A stretch of 35,420 bases of DNA, taken from positions 1-35,420 of IMG/VR virus record IMGVR_UViG_3300037189_009350. One strand, written 5' to 3'. Every line of letters starts with the position of its first letter. The first letter of the stretch is position 1. The notes under the pieces were generated by a model, which made no database searches, was not told the DNA's origin, and worked only from the letters and a program-made list of their open reading frames with translations. Both the position numbers and the translations under genes were made by a program. Shown here in pieces: positions 1-7,147 of this stretch. This DNA is from a virus.

Positions 1-21
1 TAACTATTATATGTACAAAAC

Positions 22-29
22 TATATTTG
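22..29 (+). promoter_or_regulatory. Candidate Bacteroidota promoter for the integrase operon
   Basis: TATATTTG matches the TAnnTTTG -7 element of Bacteroidota sigma factors. It lies 27 bases before the integrase start. The matching TTG element would fall at or just beyond the left edge, so only half of the promoter can be judged. Confidence 0.5.
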
Positions 30-56
30 TAACCAATAAAATTAATACCTAAGCCA

Positions 57-860
57 ATGAATATTCCTAAATATCTATGTTTATATCGGAAAGATTTAGT
101 CTTAAAAAACTATTCTGAAAACACAATTAAAAACTATTGTTGTCAAGTTGAAATATTTTTAAGAAGTCAAGAAAAAAGTTTTACAGAGCCGTCAAAAGTA
201 AATGAAAAAGCCATTAAAGATTGGTTATTACAGTTTAATACAAGAAACTCAATGTGTCATAGCATTTCTTCTTTAAAGTTGTTTTATAAAACTACAATTA
301 AGCAACCTATGAAGTTTAAACACATTGAATATCCGAGAAGTGAAAAAAAACTTCCAAGAATTATTGAAAAACAGTTTTTATTAAATCAGATTGAAAAAAT
401 AACAAATACAAAACACAAGGCTATAATATCATTAGCATTTAGTACTGGAATGAGAGTTAGCGAGGTTTGTAATTTAAAAATTTCAGATATTGACAGTAAA
501 AGAATGATAATTACAATTAGACAATCAAAAGGCAAAAAAGACAGAATTGTTGCTTTGTCGGTAAAAATACTTCAAATATTAAGAATTTATTTTACGGAAT
601 ATAAGCCTAAAGAATATTTGTTTAATGGTCAATTTGAGTTGCAATATTCATCAAGAAGCTGTAATCAAATAGTAAAAAAGTATTTAGGAAAAGAATATCA
701 TTTTCACTTACTTAGGCATTCTAATGCAACGGCATTATTGGAAGCAGGCACTGATTTAAGAATCATTCAAAAACATTTAGGTCATTCGAGTAGTAAAACA
801 ACAGAAATTTATACACACGTTAGCACGAATATTTTACAATCAATGGCTTTGCCAATATAG
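57..860 (+). CDS. Tyrosine recombinase / phage integrase (XerC/D-like)
   Basis: 267 residues, a normal size for a short XerC/D-type tyrosine recombinase. Residues 1-90 look like the SAM-like core-binding domain, with YSENTIKNY typical of the first helix. The catalytic domain follows, with the expected series: Arg in STGMRVSEVCNL, Lys in QSKGKKDR, HLLRH, LGH, and the nucleophile Tyr in TEIYTHVS. All catalytic residues appear present, so it should be active. It probably integrates or excises the phage genome, or resolves multimers; a XerD-type role cannot be excluded because no att site was recognised. It ends in UAG three bases before the next gene and appears to head the early operon. Confidence 0.9.
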   Translation: MNIPKYLCLYRKDLVLKNYSENTIKNYCCQVEIFLRSQEKSFTEPSKVNEKAIKDWLLQFNTRNSMCHSISSLKLFYKTTIKQPMKFKHIEYPRSEKKLPRIIEKQFLLNQIEKITNTKHKAIISLAFSTGMRVSEVCNLKISDIDSKRMIITIRQSKGKKDRIVALSVKILQILRIYFTEYKPKEYLFNGQFELQYSSRSCNQIVKKYLGKEYHFHLLRHSNATALLEAGTDLRIIQKHLGHSSSKTTEIYTHVSTNILQSMALPI

Positions 861-863
861 GTC

Positions 864-1298
864 ATGAGAATTATAGAAATAGACTTAGATATAGACTTTA
901 TCTTTGGAATAAAATCAAAAGACTTATTAAGATTATCAGAAATAGTAAAAAATTCAATTTCAGAAAATGATAAAAAAGTTTCTGCTAATAAACTTGACTT
1001 TGATGCTTTGAAAAGTTACTACAATATAGTATTTACAAAAGCAATGCGTATAGTTACAGATAAGACAAAGACAAATTTTAATCAACGAATTAAAGAGGGT
1101 TATACCAAAGCTGACATCCAAAAAGTAATTGATAATGCTTCTAATGATAAGTTTCACGAACCAAATGATTTTAAACACGTAACGTTGGAGTTTCTTTCAC
1201 GTTCAGATATATTTAGTCGTTATGTTTCTGAAATAGAACATCAAATTCCGAGAAACAAAAAATTAGCACAAAAACAACAAGGACATACTAATTACTAA
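864..1298 (+). CDS. Replisome-organiser-like protein (phage conserved C-terminal domain)
   Basis: 144 residues. The C-terminal half resembles the conserved C-terminal domain of phage replisome organisers and DnaD-like proteins: a segment around NQRIKEGYTKADIQKVIDNA matches the family pattern of a short helix, a Gly-Tyr and an I..VI/VD motif, followed by an aromatic stretch where TLF-type residues usually occur. The N-terminus (about 1-50) is acidic and unlike a classical winged helix. In related phages such proteins bind the origin and recruit helicase, which fits the ATPase encoded nine bases downstream. The family assignment rests on pattern memory rather than a search. Confidence 0.55.
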   Translation: MRIIEIDLDIDFIFGIKSKDLLRLSEIVKNSISENDKKVSANKLDFDALKSYYNIVFTKAMRIVTDKTKTNFNQRIKEGYTKADIQKVIDNASNDKFHEPNDFKHVTLEFLSRSDIFSRYVSEIEHQIPRNKKLAQKQQGHTNY

Positions 1299-1306
1299 AA
1301 GCCAAA

Positions 1307-2263
1307 ATGATAAACGGATTTCAAATTTTAGAAAATAAAGATTGCTACGAGGATATTTTAAAGTATCGTGAACAAGGGGCAATTCGAGGTTGTTATTTAG
1401 GTTTTCCTATACTTCATGAGCTTTTTACAATCAGTTTACCGGGAGTTACAGATTTTACGGGATTTCCTCAATCTGGAAAAAGTGAAATACTATTAGAGTT
1501 ACTTTTAAATACTTCTTTGTTTTACGGATGGAAGCATTTACTTTATGTTCCTGATGTTGGAGATAAAAATGAAATTATTGCAATTCTAATTCATAAGATA
1601 ACAGGAAAGACATTTGACAAACGTTTTGTTAACTCAAATTACATTTCAGAACAAGAAGTTACAAGAGAATTAGATTGGGTGCTTTCTCATTTTAAGATAT
1701 TGCACAAAAACGATATGGGAGCTAAGATTACACCTTATGAATTTTGGAATTTGGCAGTAACAATGGATGTGCAAACTGCAACCATTGACAGTTGGAAAGA
1801 TATGAAACATGGAGTAGGATTAAATGGAGAAACTTTTCAAAGGGACGATAAGTATTTAGAGGATGTTTTGAGTTACCGAAATGCAATGGCTGAAAAATAT
1901 AAAAAGCATTTCTTTACAGTTATTCATCCAAAATCGGGAACAGAAAAAGACAAAGATGGTAATCGTAAAGCACCAAAGCCAGATGATTTAAAAGGTGGTT
2001 CTGAATGGTGGAATAATGGTAAAACAATGATTACTGTTCATAGAGTTGAAGGTCATAAAAATAAGGTTCAATTTATTGTTACAAAAGCAAAACCTAAAAC
2101 AGTTGCCAAGCAAGGAATGTGCGAAATGTATTTTGACTTTAAATTGAATAAGTTCTACTGGGATTACAATGGTGTAGATACCTACGCTAAAAAAGAATAT
2201 TTTAAACCAACAGGAATAGCAATATCTGAACAGTTTGATGATGATTACCAAATACCTTTTTAA
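1307..2263 (+). CDS. RecA/DnaB-type P-loop ATPase, probable phage replicative helicase
   Basis: 318 residues. Walker A is GFPQSGKSE at about 52-60. A Walker-B-like strand ending in Asp (ATIDSWKD) lies near residue 160. The later KGGSEWWNNGKTMITVHR segment resembles the sensor/arginine region of DnaB C-terminal-domain ATPases. There is no DnaB N-terminal domain, as is common for short phage helicases. It probably unwinds or loads onto phage DNA with the upstream replisome-organiser-like protein. The last residues, FDDDYQIPF, closely resemble the acidic C-terminal tip of single-stranded DNA binding protein, suggesting it may dock on the same partners. A RecA-like recombination ATPase is the main alternative. 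Confidence 0.7.
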   Translation: MINGFQILENKDCYEDILKYREQGAIRGCYLGFPILHELFTISLPGVTDFTGFPQSGKSEILLELLLNTSLFYGWKHLLYVPDVGDKNEIIAILIHKITGKTFDKRFVNSNYISEQEVTRELDWVLSHFKILHKNDMGAKITPYEFWNLAVTMDVQTATIDSWKDMKHGVGLNGETFQRDDKYLEDVLSYRNAMAEKYKKHFFTVIHPKSGTEKDKDGNRKAPKPDDLKGGSEWWNNGKTMITVHRVEGHKNKVQFIVTKAKPKTVAKQGMCEMYFDFKLNKFYWDYNGVDTYAKKEYFKPTGIAISEQFDDDYQIPF

Positions 2264-2266
2264 TAA

Positions 2267-2707
2267 ATGGAAAACCTAAAAGACGAAAGACAAGAATATA
2301 AGAAAAAAGAAATGCAACAACTTTCTTTATTGAGTAAATTTTTACAGCAAGAACGAGAAAGATTTGATTACGCTGATACGGCACAATGGATTGCAGATGA
2401 AAAGTTTGATACTGATTTGATACTTATCCAAGACAAAGTATTTGAGTGGCTTAAAACGGCTAAAAATGACAATCAGAAAAAAGTGCTTAATGAAATTATT
2501 TTAGCTTGTTTTCGTATAAATTCATATACTGACCAAATGCGAACATTAAACAAAGCTACGGTTGCCAAGTATGTAACGGTAGAAAAAAGACTTACAGCGT
2601 TACATTCAGAAATGAGATTAGCATTATACGATAAAGAGCAGGAAATTGAAAAATTAAAAAAAGACTATGAAACAGCCAAAAAAGAAATCGAGTTCTTATC
2701 AAAATAA
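2267..2707 (+). CDS. Hypothetical helical protein with C-terminal coiled coil
   Basis: 146 residues, starting four bases after the ATPase and so translationally linked to it. The sequence is charged and mostly helical. The last 35 residues (DKEQEIEKLKKDYETAKKEI) show a clear heptad pattern of a coiled coil. No catalytic motif or zinc site is visible. Its place in the replication block suggests an accessory role such as helicase loading or DNA binding, but this is inference from position only. Confidence 0.7.
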   Translation: MENLKDERQEYKKKEMQQLSLLSKFLQQERERFDYADTAQWIADEKFDTDLILIQDKVFEWLKTAKNDNQKKVLNEIILACFRINSYTDQMRTLNKATVAKYVTVEKRLTALHSEMRLALYDKEQEIEKLKKDYETAKKEIEFLSK

Positions 2708-2921
2708 ACTAACTCCTGATGAATTTAATTTTCTACTAAAAAATGAAGTAAAAGTTTATCCAGTAACTGATATAAAAAAAATAGGATGGTTTATTGAAGT
2801 TTCAATTCATGGAAAAGTAAAGAGGTTTAATAAACCATTAAAGCAAGATGAAATTCAAGAAGCGATTGACAAAACGTTATTGCATTATTACAAAGAATTA
2901 AAAAGCAAAGTCGATGAATAA
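2667..2921 (+). CDS. Small hypothetical protein
   Basis: 84 residues, overlapping the end of the preceding gene by 41 bases. No other in-frame start lies near the overlap, so the long overlap seems real or the N-terminus is uncertain. The N-terminus is basic (KQPKKKSSS). The rest alternates strand-like (GWFIEVSIHGKVKRF) and helical (QDEIQEAIDKTLLHYYKEL) segments. It overlaps the next gene by 8 bases. Function unknown. Confidence 0.65.
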   Translation: MKQPKKKSSSYQNKLTPDEFNFLLKNEVKVYPVTDIKKIGWFIEVSIHGKVKRFNKPLKQDEIQEAIDKTLLHYYKELKSKVDE

Positions 2922-3138
2922 ATATTTTACAAAACGTGATATAATGGAATTAATTTGTGTTTCTGCTGCACAATTTGAATGGACTATAAAGAAGATTAAA
3001 ATAAAAGCATTTGTTGATTGTGAAAGATTATATTTTTACACTATACAAGATATGATTAATATTTACAATTTTGTTTATAATAGGAAGCGAATAATAATTA
3101 GAGATAGCAAGATTAATTATAAAACAATGAAATTATGA
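2914..3138 (+). CDS. Small winged-helix-like protein, possible excisionase/MerR-type DNA binder
   Basis: 74 residues, rich in Lys, Ile and Tyr. The opening, YFTKRDIMELICVSAAQFEWTI, has the length and hydrophobic spacing of a helix-turn-helix in which the protein's first lines choose a target, as in excisionases and MerR-type domains; a basic tail follows. It overlaps the next start codon (ATGA). A DNA-binding role in excision or early regulation is possible, but the fold assignment is weak. Confidence 0.6.
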   Translation: MNKYFTKRDIMELICVSAAQFEWTIKKIKIKAFVDCERLYFYTIQDMINIYNFVYNRKRIIIRDSKINYKTMKL

Positions 3139-3746
3139 ATGATGATTTACTAGATAAGGTTGCTAACTTATCAGATGATAAAAAAATAGAACTTAATCGG
3201 TATCTTGAATATTTAACCAAGACAGATTTAGTTTTGCTGAAAGAGGTTATCATTGAATCACCTCCAACCTTTTATCAGATAAAAAAAGTAAAAAAGAGCA
3301 AGGAAGCTGGAGAAGATATTTATGACAAGTACTATTTGACATTAAATCTTTTTTTCAATAACAATATTTCATATCACGTTACAATGAAAATAACGCAAGA
3401 TTGTAAAAAAATGCTACGAGATAAAATTGGTTATTTGCCTTCTCTTGAAAAAATGAGAGTTGAAATTGAGATTCACGCTTCAAAAGATATAGATTTAGAT
3501 GGCAGAGCTGCTTATTGGAGAAAGCTGGTACACGACGTTTTAAAATGTCCTACTGATAAACAACTTAAAAATTCAATAGATAGGGGTAAAGAAATAGTAA
3601 CTTTAAATGCGGTTTATGATGATAGCACAAAATACGGATTTGATAGAAATTTAGATACATTTCAGTTAGGAGGTAATTTGCTTATTTTTAGAATTTATGG
3701 TAGAATTAAAAACGAACAGAAGTCACTCGACTTGCATTTTATATAA
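3135..3746 (+). CDS. Possible RusA-like Holliday junction resolvase
   Basis: 203 residues, overlapping the previous stop codon. The central part has features of RusA-type endodeoxyribonucleases: a DIDLDG acidic pair, a helix with Lys leading to HDVL, and NAVYDDS, which resembles the family's V.DDS motif that provides metal-binding aspartates. These nucleases resolve branched DNA during phage recombination and packaging. The protein is longer than typical RusA (about 120-140 residues), with an extra N-terminal 70 residues rich in Lys and Glu. Placement in the replication/recombination block agrees. A structure prediction would be needed to confirm the fold. Confidence 0.6.
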   Translation: MNDDLLDKVANLSDDKKIELNRYLEYLTKTDLVLLKEVIIESPPTFYQIKKVKKSKEAGEDIYDKYYLTLNLFFNNNISYHVTMKITQDCKKMLRDKIGYLPSLEKMRVEIEIHASKDIDLDGRAAYWRKLVHDVLKCPTDKQLKNSIDRGKEIVTLNAVYDDSTKYGFDRNLDTFQLGGNLLIFRIYGRIKNEQKSLDLHFI

Positions 3747-3761
3747 AATTTTGTATATTTG
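3732..3761 (+). promoter_or_regulatory. Bacteroidota-type promoter before the homing endonuclease
   Basis: TTG at 3732-3734 and TATATTTG at 3754-3761, separated by 19 bases, the classical Bacteroidota spacing. The promoter overlaps the end of the RusA-like gene, so the following endonuclease and downstream genes can be transcribed independently of the upstream operon. Confidence 0.6.
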
Positions 3762-3774
3762 CTATTCAGTTACA

Positions 3775-3838
3775 GCATCTCAATTTAAGTAACATTAAAA
3801 ATATAATAGCCAATTATACAAAGAACGAGTTGAGATGC
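3775..3838 (+). promoter_or_regulatory. Long inverted repeat in the leader of the homing endonuclease
   Basis: GCATCTCAA (3775-3783) and TTGAGATGC (3830-3838) are perfect 9-base inverted arms around a 46-base AT-rich loop. A second pair, ACAAAGAA (3818-3825) and TTCTTTGT (3857-3864), could form an alternative stem ending just before the ATG at 3870. The leader could therefore fold in two ways. Confidence 0.45.
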
Positions 3839-3869
3839 GTTTGGAGTATGGTTGGCTTCTTTGTTTATT

Positions 3870-4541
3870 ATGAATCAAGAAATTGAAATTTGGAAAGACG
3901 TATTTGGTTACGAAGGAATTTACCAAGTAAGTAGTTTTGGTAGAATTAAAAGTTTTAAATATAAAAGAGTTAGAATTTTAAAACAAAATAAAAATTTAAA
4001 GGGGCATTGTTTTGTTTATTTATGTAATAAACAAAAACCAATTAAAAAATATGTTCATTTTTTAGTTTATACAACATTTAGCGAATCCAATCCCTATGAG
4101 TTAAATTTAGTAATTGATCATATTGATGGAAATCCATGTAACAATGATTTTATTAATTTACAAGCAATTTCTCATAGAGAAAACATTTCAAAGTCATTAA
4201 GTTTTAATCATACTGAAACAGGAGTTAGTTTTACTGGAAAAAAATATAGTGCAAACATACAAATAAACAAAATTTTATATCCTTTGGGTAGTTTTGATAC
4301 AAAAAAATCAGCTTCTTTGTCATATAAAAAAGCTCTGAATGATTATATAATAAAAAATGAACTTCCAACATATAAATTCAGACAGCATTCAGATTTTGAT
4401 GGAGTTTCTTTTAATATATTAAGAAAAAAGTGGATATGTTATTTTATTGATAAAAATAAAAAAAGAACTCATATAGGCACATTTGTTACTGAACTGGAAG
4501 CTATTTTAGCTAGAAAAAAATATTTAGAAAATAATCTTTAA
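3870..4541 (+). CDS. NUMOD4/HNH homing endonuclease with AP2-like repeats
   Basis: 223 residues from the ATG at 3870; an upstream in-frame TTG at 3852 is possible but would start inside the leader structure. Residues 6-30 are a NUMOD4 motif (WKDVFGYEGIYQVSSFGRIKS). An HNH core follows at about 81-105: VIDHIDGNPCNND and NLQAISHREN, with the His and Asn residues expected for metal binding and catalysis. Two AP2-like DNA-binding segments follow (SFTGKKYSANIQINK..YPLGSF and a second ending HIGTF). Such free-standing enzymes nick or cut DNA near their own insertion site and spread between phages. It separates two otherwise tightly packed genes, as expected for a selfish insertion. Confidence 0.85.
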   Translation: MNQEIEIWKDVFGYEGIYQVSSFGRIKSFKYKRVRILKQNKNLKGHCFVYLCNKQKPIKKYVHFLVYTTFSESNPYELNLVIDHIDGNPCNNDFINLQAISHRENISKSLSFNHTETGVSFTGKKYSANIQINKILYPLGSFDTKKSASLSYKKALNDYIIKNELPTYKFRQHSDFDGVSFNILRKKWICYFIDKNKKRTHIGTFVTELEAILARKKYLENNL

Positions 4542-4553
4542 ACAATAAATACA

Positions 4554-5117
4554 ATGAACAAGAAGCTAGAGTTAAAAAACTTTCAGTTGCGACACTTAAA
4601 GTTAAGTAGTAAAGGTTGTCCTCAAATCGATTGGTTTGACTTGACACAAACAAATGAGTTATTTTCAGTAGAGAGTGATTCGCAACCACACGAAGATTTA
4701 GTTGAAAAACTAAACGAATTGAAATCAGTATTTTCGGAATCATTAGGATTACTTGCTGGATGGAATTTTGCAAGAGAAAACAATCGTAAGAACGAAGAAA
4801 AATTGCAAGAGGCAGTTAGGTTCTACAACGAAGAAATTATGCGTTGTAAAGTATCTGGAGTAACAATTACTGATAAAGGAATTAAGATTAGTGGTTCTTT
4901 GATTTGCGATGAAGGAACGGTAGGATTATCATCACCATTAGTTAAGTTTGTAAATGAAGATGATGAAATTACTATTGGGGAAACTGCCAAAGTAATTGTA
5001 GAAGAATTGCAAGTTGAGGTTTGGAAGTTTATTTATGGAGGCAAACGTGCAGATGATTTGTTTACGGAGCAACCAGACCAAAGTGGATTAAATAACAAGG
5101 ATTTGAAAATTGCTTAA
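4554..5117 (+). CDS. Conserved-type phage hypothetical protein
   Basis: 187 residues. The N-terminal third is mixed; the centre is helical and charged (EEKLQEAVRFYNEEIM), then a strand-rich stretch (GVTITDKGIKISGSLI) and an acidic helical tail. No catalytic motif is recognised. The next gene begins at its last base, so the two are translationally coupled. Position suggests a DNA metabolism accessory. It may have adjoined the RusA-like gene before the homing endonuclease inserted. Confidence 0.65.
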   Translation: MNKKLELKNFQLRHLKLSSKGCPQIDWFDLTQTNELFSVESDSQPHEDLVEKLNELKSVFSESLGLLAGWNFARENNRKNEEKLQEAVRFYNEEIMRCKVSGVTITDKGIKISGSLICDEGTVGLSSPLVKFVNEDDEITIGETAKVIVEELQVEVWKFIYGGKRADDLFTEQPDQSGLNNKDLKIA

Positions 5118-5500
5118 TGGCACAATTCAATCTGAAAATTTGCAAAAGTTGTGGCAATGAATTTAGGCAATACACTTCTTTAGATAAGTGTAAATGTCGC
5201 AGTTCAAAGCCACAACCAAAGCAAAAAAAAGCATACGTTATTCCACAAGTTTCCAAAAAGCGAAAAGTAGAAATGTTGCAATATTCTGTTTTGAGAACAG
5301 AGTTTTTGGCAAATAAAAAAAATCAAGTTTGTCCTATTACAAAACAACCAACTACTGATATACATCATAAAAAAGGGCGTGTTGGCAGTTTATTATTAGA
5401 CACAAGATATTGGGTGGCTTTAAGTAGAGAAGCGCACAAATTTGTTGAGGAAAATCCTGAATGGGCAAAAGAAAATGGTTATTCATTAAATAGATTATAA
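5117..5500 (+). CDS. NinG/HNH-like zinc-binding nuclease
   Basis: 127 residues. The N-terminus has a zinc-ribbon half (CKSCGNEF) and a nearby CKC that could complete the site. The second half carries CPITKQPTTDIHHKKGR, YWVALSREAHKFVEENPEWA and a closing ENGYS, a pattern seen in NinG/Rap-like and HNH-type proteins of Bacteroidota phages: Cys/His pair, an IHHKKGR motif, and a final H..VEENP.WA. Rap-type proteins cut branched recombination intermediates. The order of a RusA-like protein, a NinG-like protein and then a methyltransferase is consistent with a recombination block. It could equally be a different HNH subfamily. Confidence 0.65.
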   Translation: MAQFNLKICKSCGNEFRQYTSLDKCKCRSSKPQPKQKKAYVIPQVSKKRKVEMLQYSVLRTEFLANKKNQVCPITKQPTTDIHHKKGRVGSLLLDTRYWVALSREAHKFVEENPEWAKENGYSLNRL

Positions 5501-5501
5501 A

Positions 5502-6041
5502 ATGACTAAAATAAAAATAGGTTCAGATTTTAGTGGCGTAGGTGCATTTAATCAAGCGTTAATTCGATTAGGAATTGAATATGATGAAGTTTTTGCCTGT
5601 GATATGGATAAATATTCTAGACAAACATTTGAATTAAATTATGGTATTCCAAAAGATTTTCCAAAAGATGTTTACGAGCGTGAAATCCCAAAAGAAAGTT
5701 TGGATATTTACATGACTTCTCCTCCTTGTCAAGCATTTAGTTTAGCCGGAAAAAGGTTAGGAAAAGAAGATAAACGAGGTATATTATTTTTCAATTCATT
5801 AGAATTTATTCAACAAAATAAACCTAGATACTTCATTTTTGAAAATGTAAAAGGATTGCTTTCACACGACAAAGTTGATAAAAATTCTATTTACGGAAGA
5901 ACTTTTCAAGAATGGATTAATTATCTAGGGGGGGGGGTCTGTAAATGGAGTTCATACTTTTTTCCCAATAGAGGATTCAGTGCCATATCATATTTACTTT
6001 CAAGTATTAAATGCAAAGCATTATGGTATTCCGCAAAATAG
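5502..6041 (+). CDS. DNA (cytosine-5) methyltransferase, N-terminal catalytic part (frameshifted)
   Basis: Encodes the SAM-binding and catalytic half of a C5 methyltransferase. Motif I is SDFSGVGAFNQAL, motif IV is SPPCQAFS with the nucleophile Cys at residue 76, and motif VI is FIFENVKG at about 111-118. The frame runs into a ten-G run (5928-5937) at about residue 143. Beyond it this frame yields unrelated sequence and stops at 6041, while the remaining methyltransferase motifs continue in the +1 frame. With nine or twelve G the frames join, giving a complete enzyme of about 541 residues (nine-G case). As written the product is a truncated protein lacking motifs VIII-X and so presumably inactive. 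The enzyme would protect phage DNA from host restriction. Confidence 0.9.
   Translation: MTKIKIGSDFSGVGAFNQALIRLGIEYDEVFACDMDKYSRQTFELNYGIPKDFPKDVYEREIPKESLDIYMTSPPCQAFSLAGKRLGKEDKRGILFFNSLEFIQQNKPRYFIFENVKGLLSHDKVDKNSIYGRTFQEWINYLGGGVCKWSSYFFPNRGFSAISYLLSSIKCKALWYSAK
5928..5937 (+). repeat. Poly-G tract (ten G) inside the methyltransferase
   Basis: Ten consecutive G in a genome that otherwise avoids G runs. Removing one G keeps the frame open from motif VI to motif VIII (reading L-G-G-G-S-V-N-G-V-H). This makes the tract a plausible slipped-strand switch, or a sequencing length error. Confidence 0.9.
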
Positions 6042-7128
6042 AGAACGCATTTTTATAATTGGTATTCGTGATGACTCAGATAATGACTTTCAATTTCCAA
6101 AGTCGTTTCCATTAGAAAAAAGATTGAAAGATGTTCTTGAAAATGAAGTTGATGAAAAGTATTTTTTAGGAGAAAAAACATTAGATTATTTTAAAAGACA
6201 TTTAGAAATTCATAAAGAACAAGGTAATGGATTTGGATTTAAACCGCAATCTGAGGAAGATACTCATTCTAACTCTTTAACTACAAAATATGGAACACGT
6301 CAAAGTGATACTTATTTAAAGATTCAAATAGCAGATTATAGAGCTGATGAAGGTTTAAGAATAAGGGAAGATGGTAATAGCCCTTGTATTACTTCAAGTA
6401 TTAGACATACTGATGAATTTAAGCCAAAAGCAGGAACAAGAAACCCTCCGTTGGTGAATATCACCAACGGAGCTAAAATTAAATCAACAAAAGTTTCAAA
6501 AGAAGTTAGAACAGAAGAGTCAAAATTAATAAGAAAAGATACAGGCACAAATTCTTTTAGAGGCAAAGAAATTGAATTTAGAGAACAAGAATTTATGAAT
6601 ACAATTACCACTTCTTTAACTAATGACCATTTTATTATTTCAACAAACAACTCAAAAGGTTTTGATGAAGCAGAAGAAGAAGAAGATTCAATAAATTTCA
6701 GTAATCCTAATTCAGAAACAAGAAGAGGTAGAGTTGGTAAAAAAGTAAGTCAAACTTTAGATACTCAATGTAATCAAGGTATAGCAACAAAACAATTATC
6801 AAAACAACAACTTGAAAAATTACAGAATTTAGAAGTTGATGAAAATGTTGCTGGTTGTATTACAGAAGCAATAGGCAGAGCAGGTTCAAGTGACGAGTAT
6901 ATTTCAAGTGTAAAAAGAAATGCAATTATAACACAAAGAATTAGACGATTATCTCCAACAGAATGTTTTAGATTAATGGATTTTAACCAAGATATGATTG
7001 AACGAACAATAAGTTCAAAGTTAATATCAGATTCTCAACTTTACAAACAAGCTGGAAATTCAATTTGCGTTGGAGTTTTAGCAGCAATAATAAATAAATT
7101 AAACATTAACATTAACATTAACAATTAA
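5980..7128 (+). CDS. DNA (cytosine-5) methyltransferase, C-terminal part with target recognition region
   Basis: This frame continues the methyltransferase after the G run; coding sequence is open from about 5938, and the GTG at 5980 is only the first start-like codon, not a convincing true start. It begins with motif VIII (LNAKHYGIPQNRERIFIIG). An unusually long target-recognition region follows with several short units each ending in an IT/T-L-type turn, for example NSPCITSSI, MNTITTSL, SQTLDTQCNQG and AGCITEAIG. It ends with motif IX (RRLSPTECFRLMDF) and motif X (QLYKQAGNSICVGVLAAII). The repetition suggests several recognition modules, as in multispecific phage enzymes. It closes in a (CATTAA)n-like repeat and UAA. 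Confidence 0.85.
   Translation: MPYHIYFQVLNAKHYGIPQNRERIFIIGIRDDSDNDFQFPKSFPLEKRLKDVLENEVDEKYFLGEKTLDYFKRHLEIHKEQGNGFGFKPQSEEDTHSNSLTTKYGTRQSDTYLKIQIADYRADEGLRIREDGNSPCITSSIRHTDEFKPKAGTRNPPLVNITNGAKIKSTKVSKEVRTEESKLIRKDTGTNSFRGKEIEFREQEFMNTITTSLTNDHFIISTNNSKGFDEAEEEEDSINFSNPNSETRRGRVGKKVSQTLDTQCNQGIATKQLSKQQLEKLQNLEVDENVAGCITEAIGRAGSSDEYISSVKRNAIITQRIRRLSPTECFRLMDFNQDMIERTISSKLISDSQLYKQAGNSICVGVLAAIINKLNINININN
6446..6472 (+). repeat. Perfect 12-bp hairpin inside the methyltransferase
   Basis: CTCCGTTGGTGA (6446-6457) and TCACCAACGGAG (6461-6472) are perfect inverted arms with a three-base loop. It is locally GC-rich for this genome and lies in the recognition region between two modules. It is not followed by a T run, so it does not look like a terminator. 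Confidence 0.85.
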
Positions 7129-7135
7129 CAATTAA
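7104..7135 (+). repeat. CATTAA/CAATTAA tandem repeat at the methyltransferase end
   Basis: Three CATTAA units followed by two CAATTAA units. They encode the Asn-Ile repeats at the C-terminus, and the stop codon falls inside the repeat, so copy changes would alter only the last residues. Confidence 0.8.
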
Positions 7136-7147
7136 AAACAAAAAGCA

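Noticed and set aside
3852-3869. TTG at 3852 as the start of the homing endonuclease
   Set aside because: The ATG at 3870 begins directly with the NUMOD4 motif, and the six extra residues (MASLFI) add nothing recognisable.
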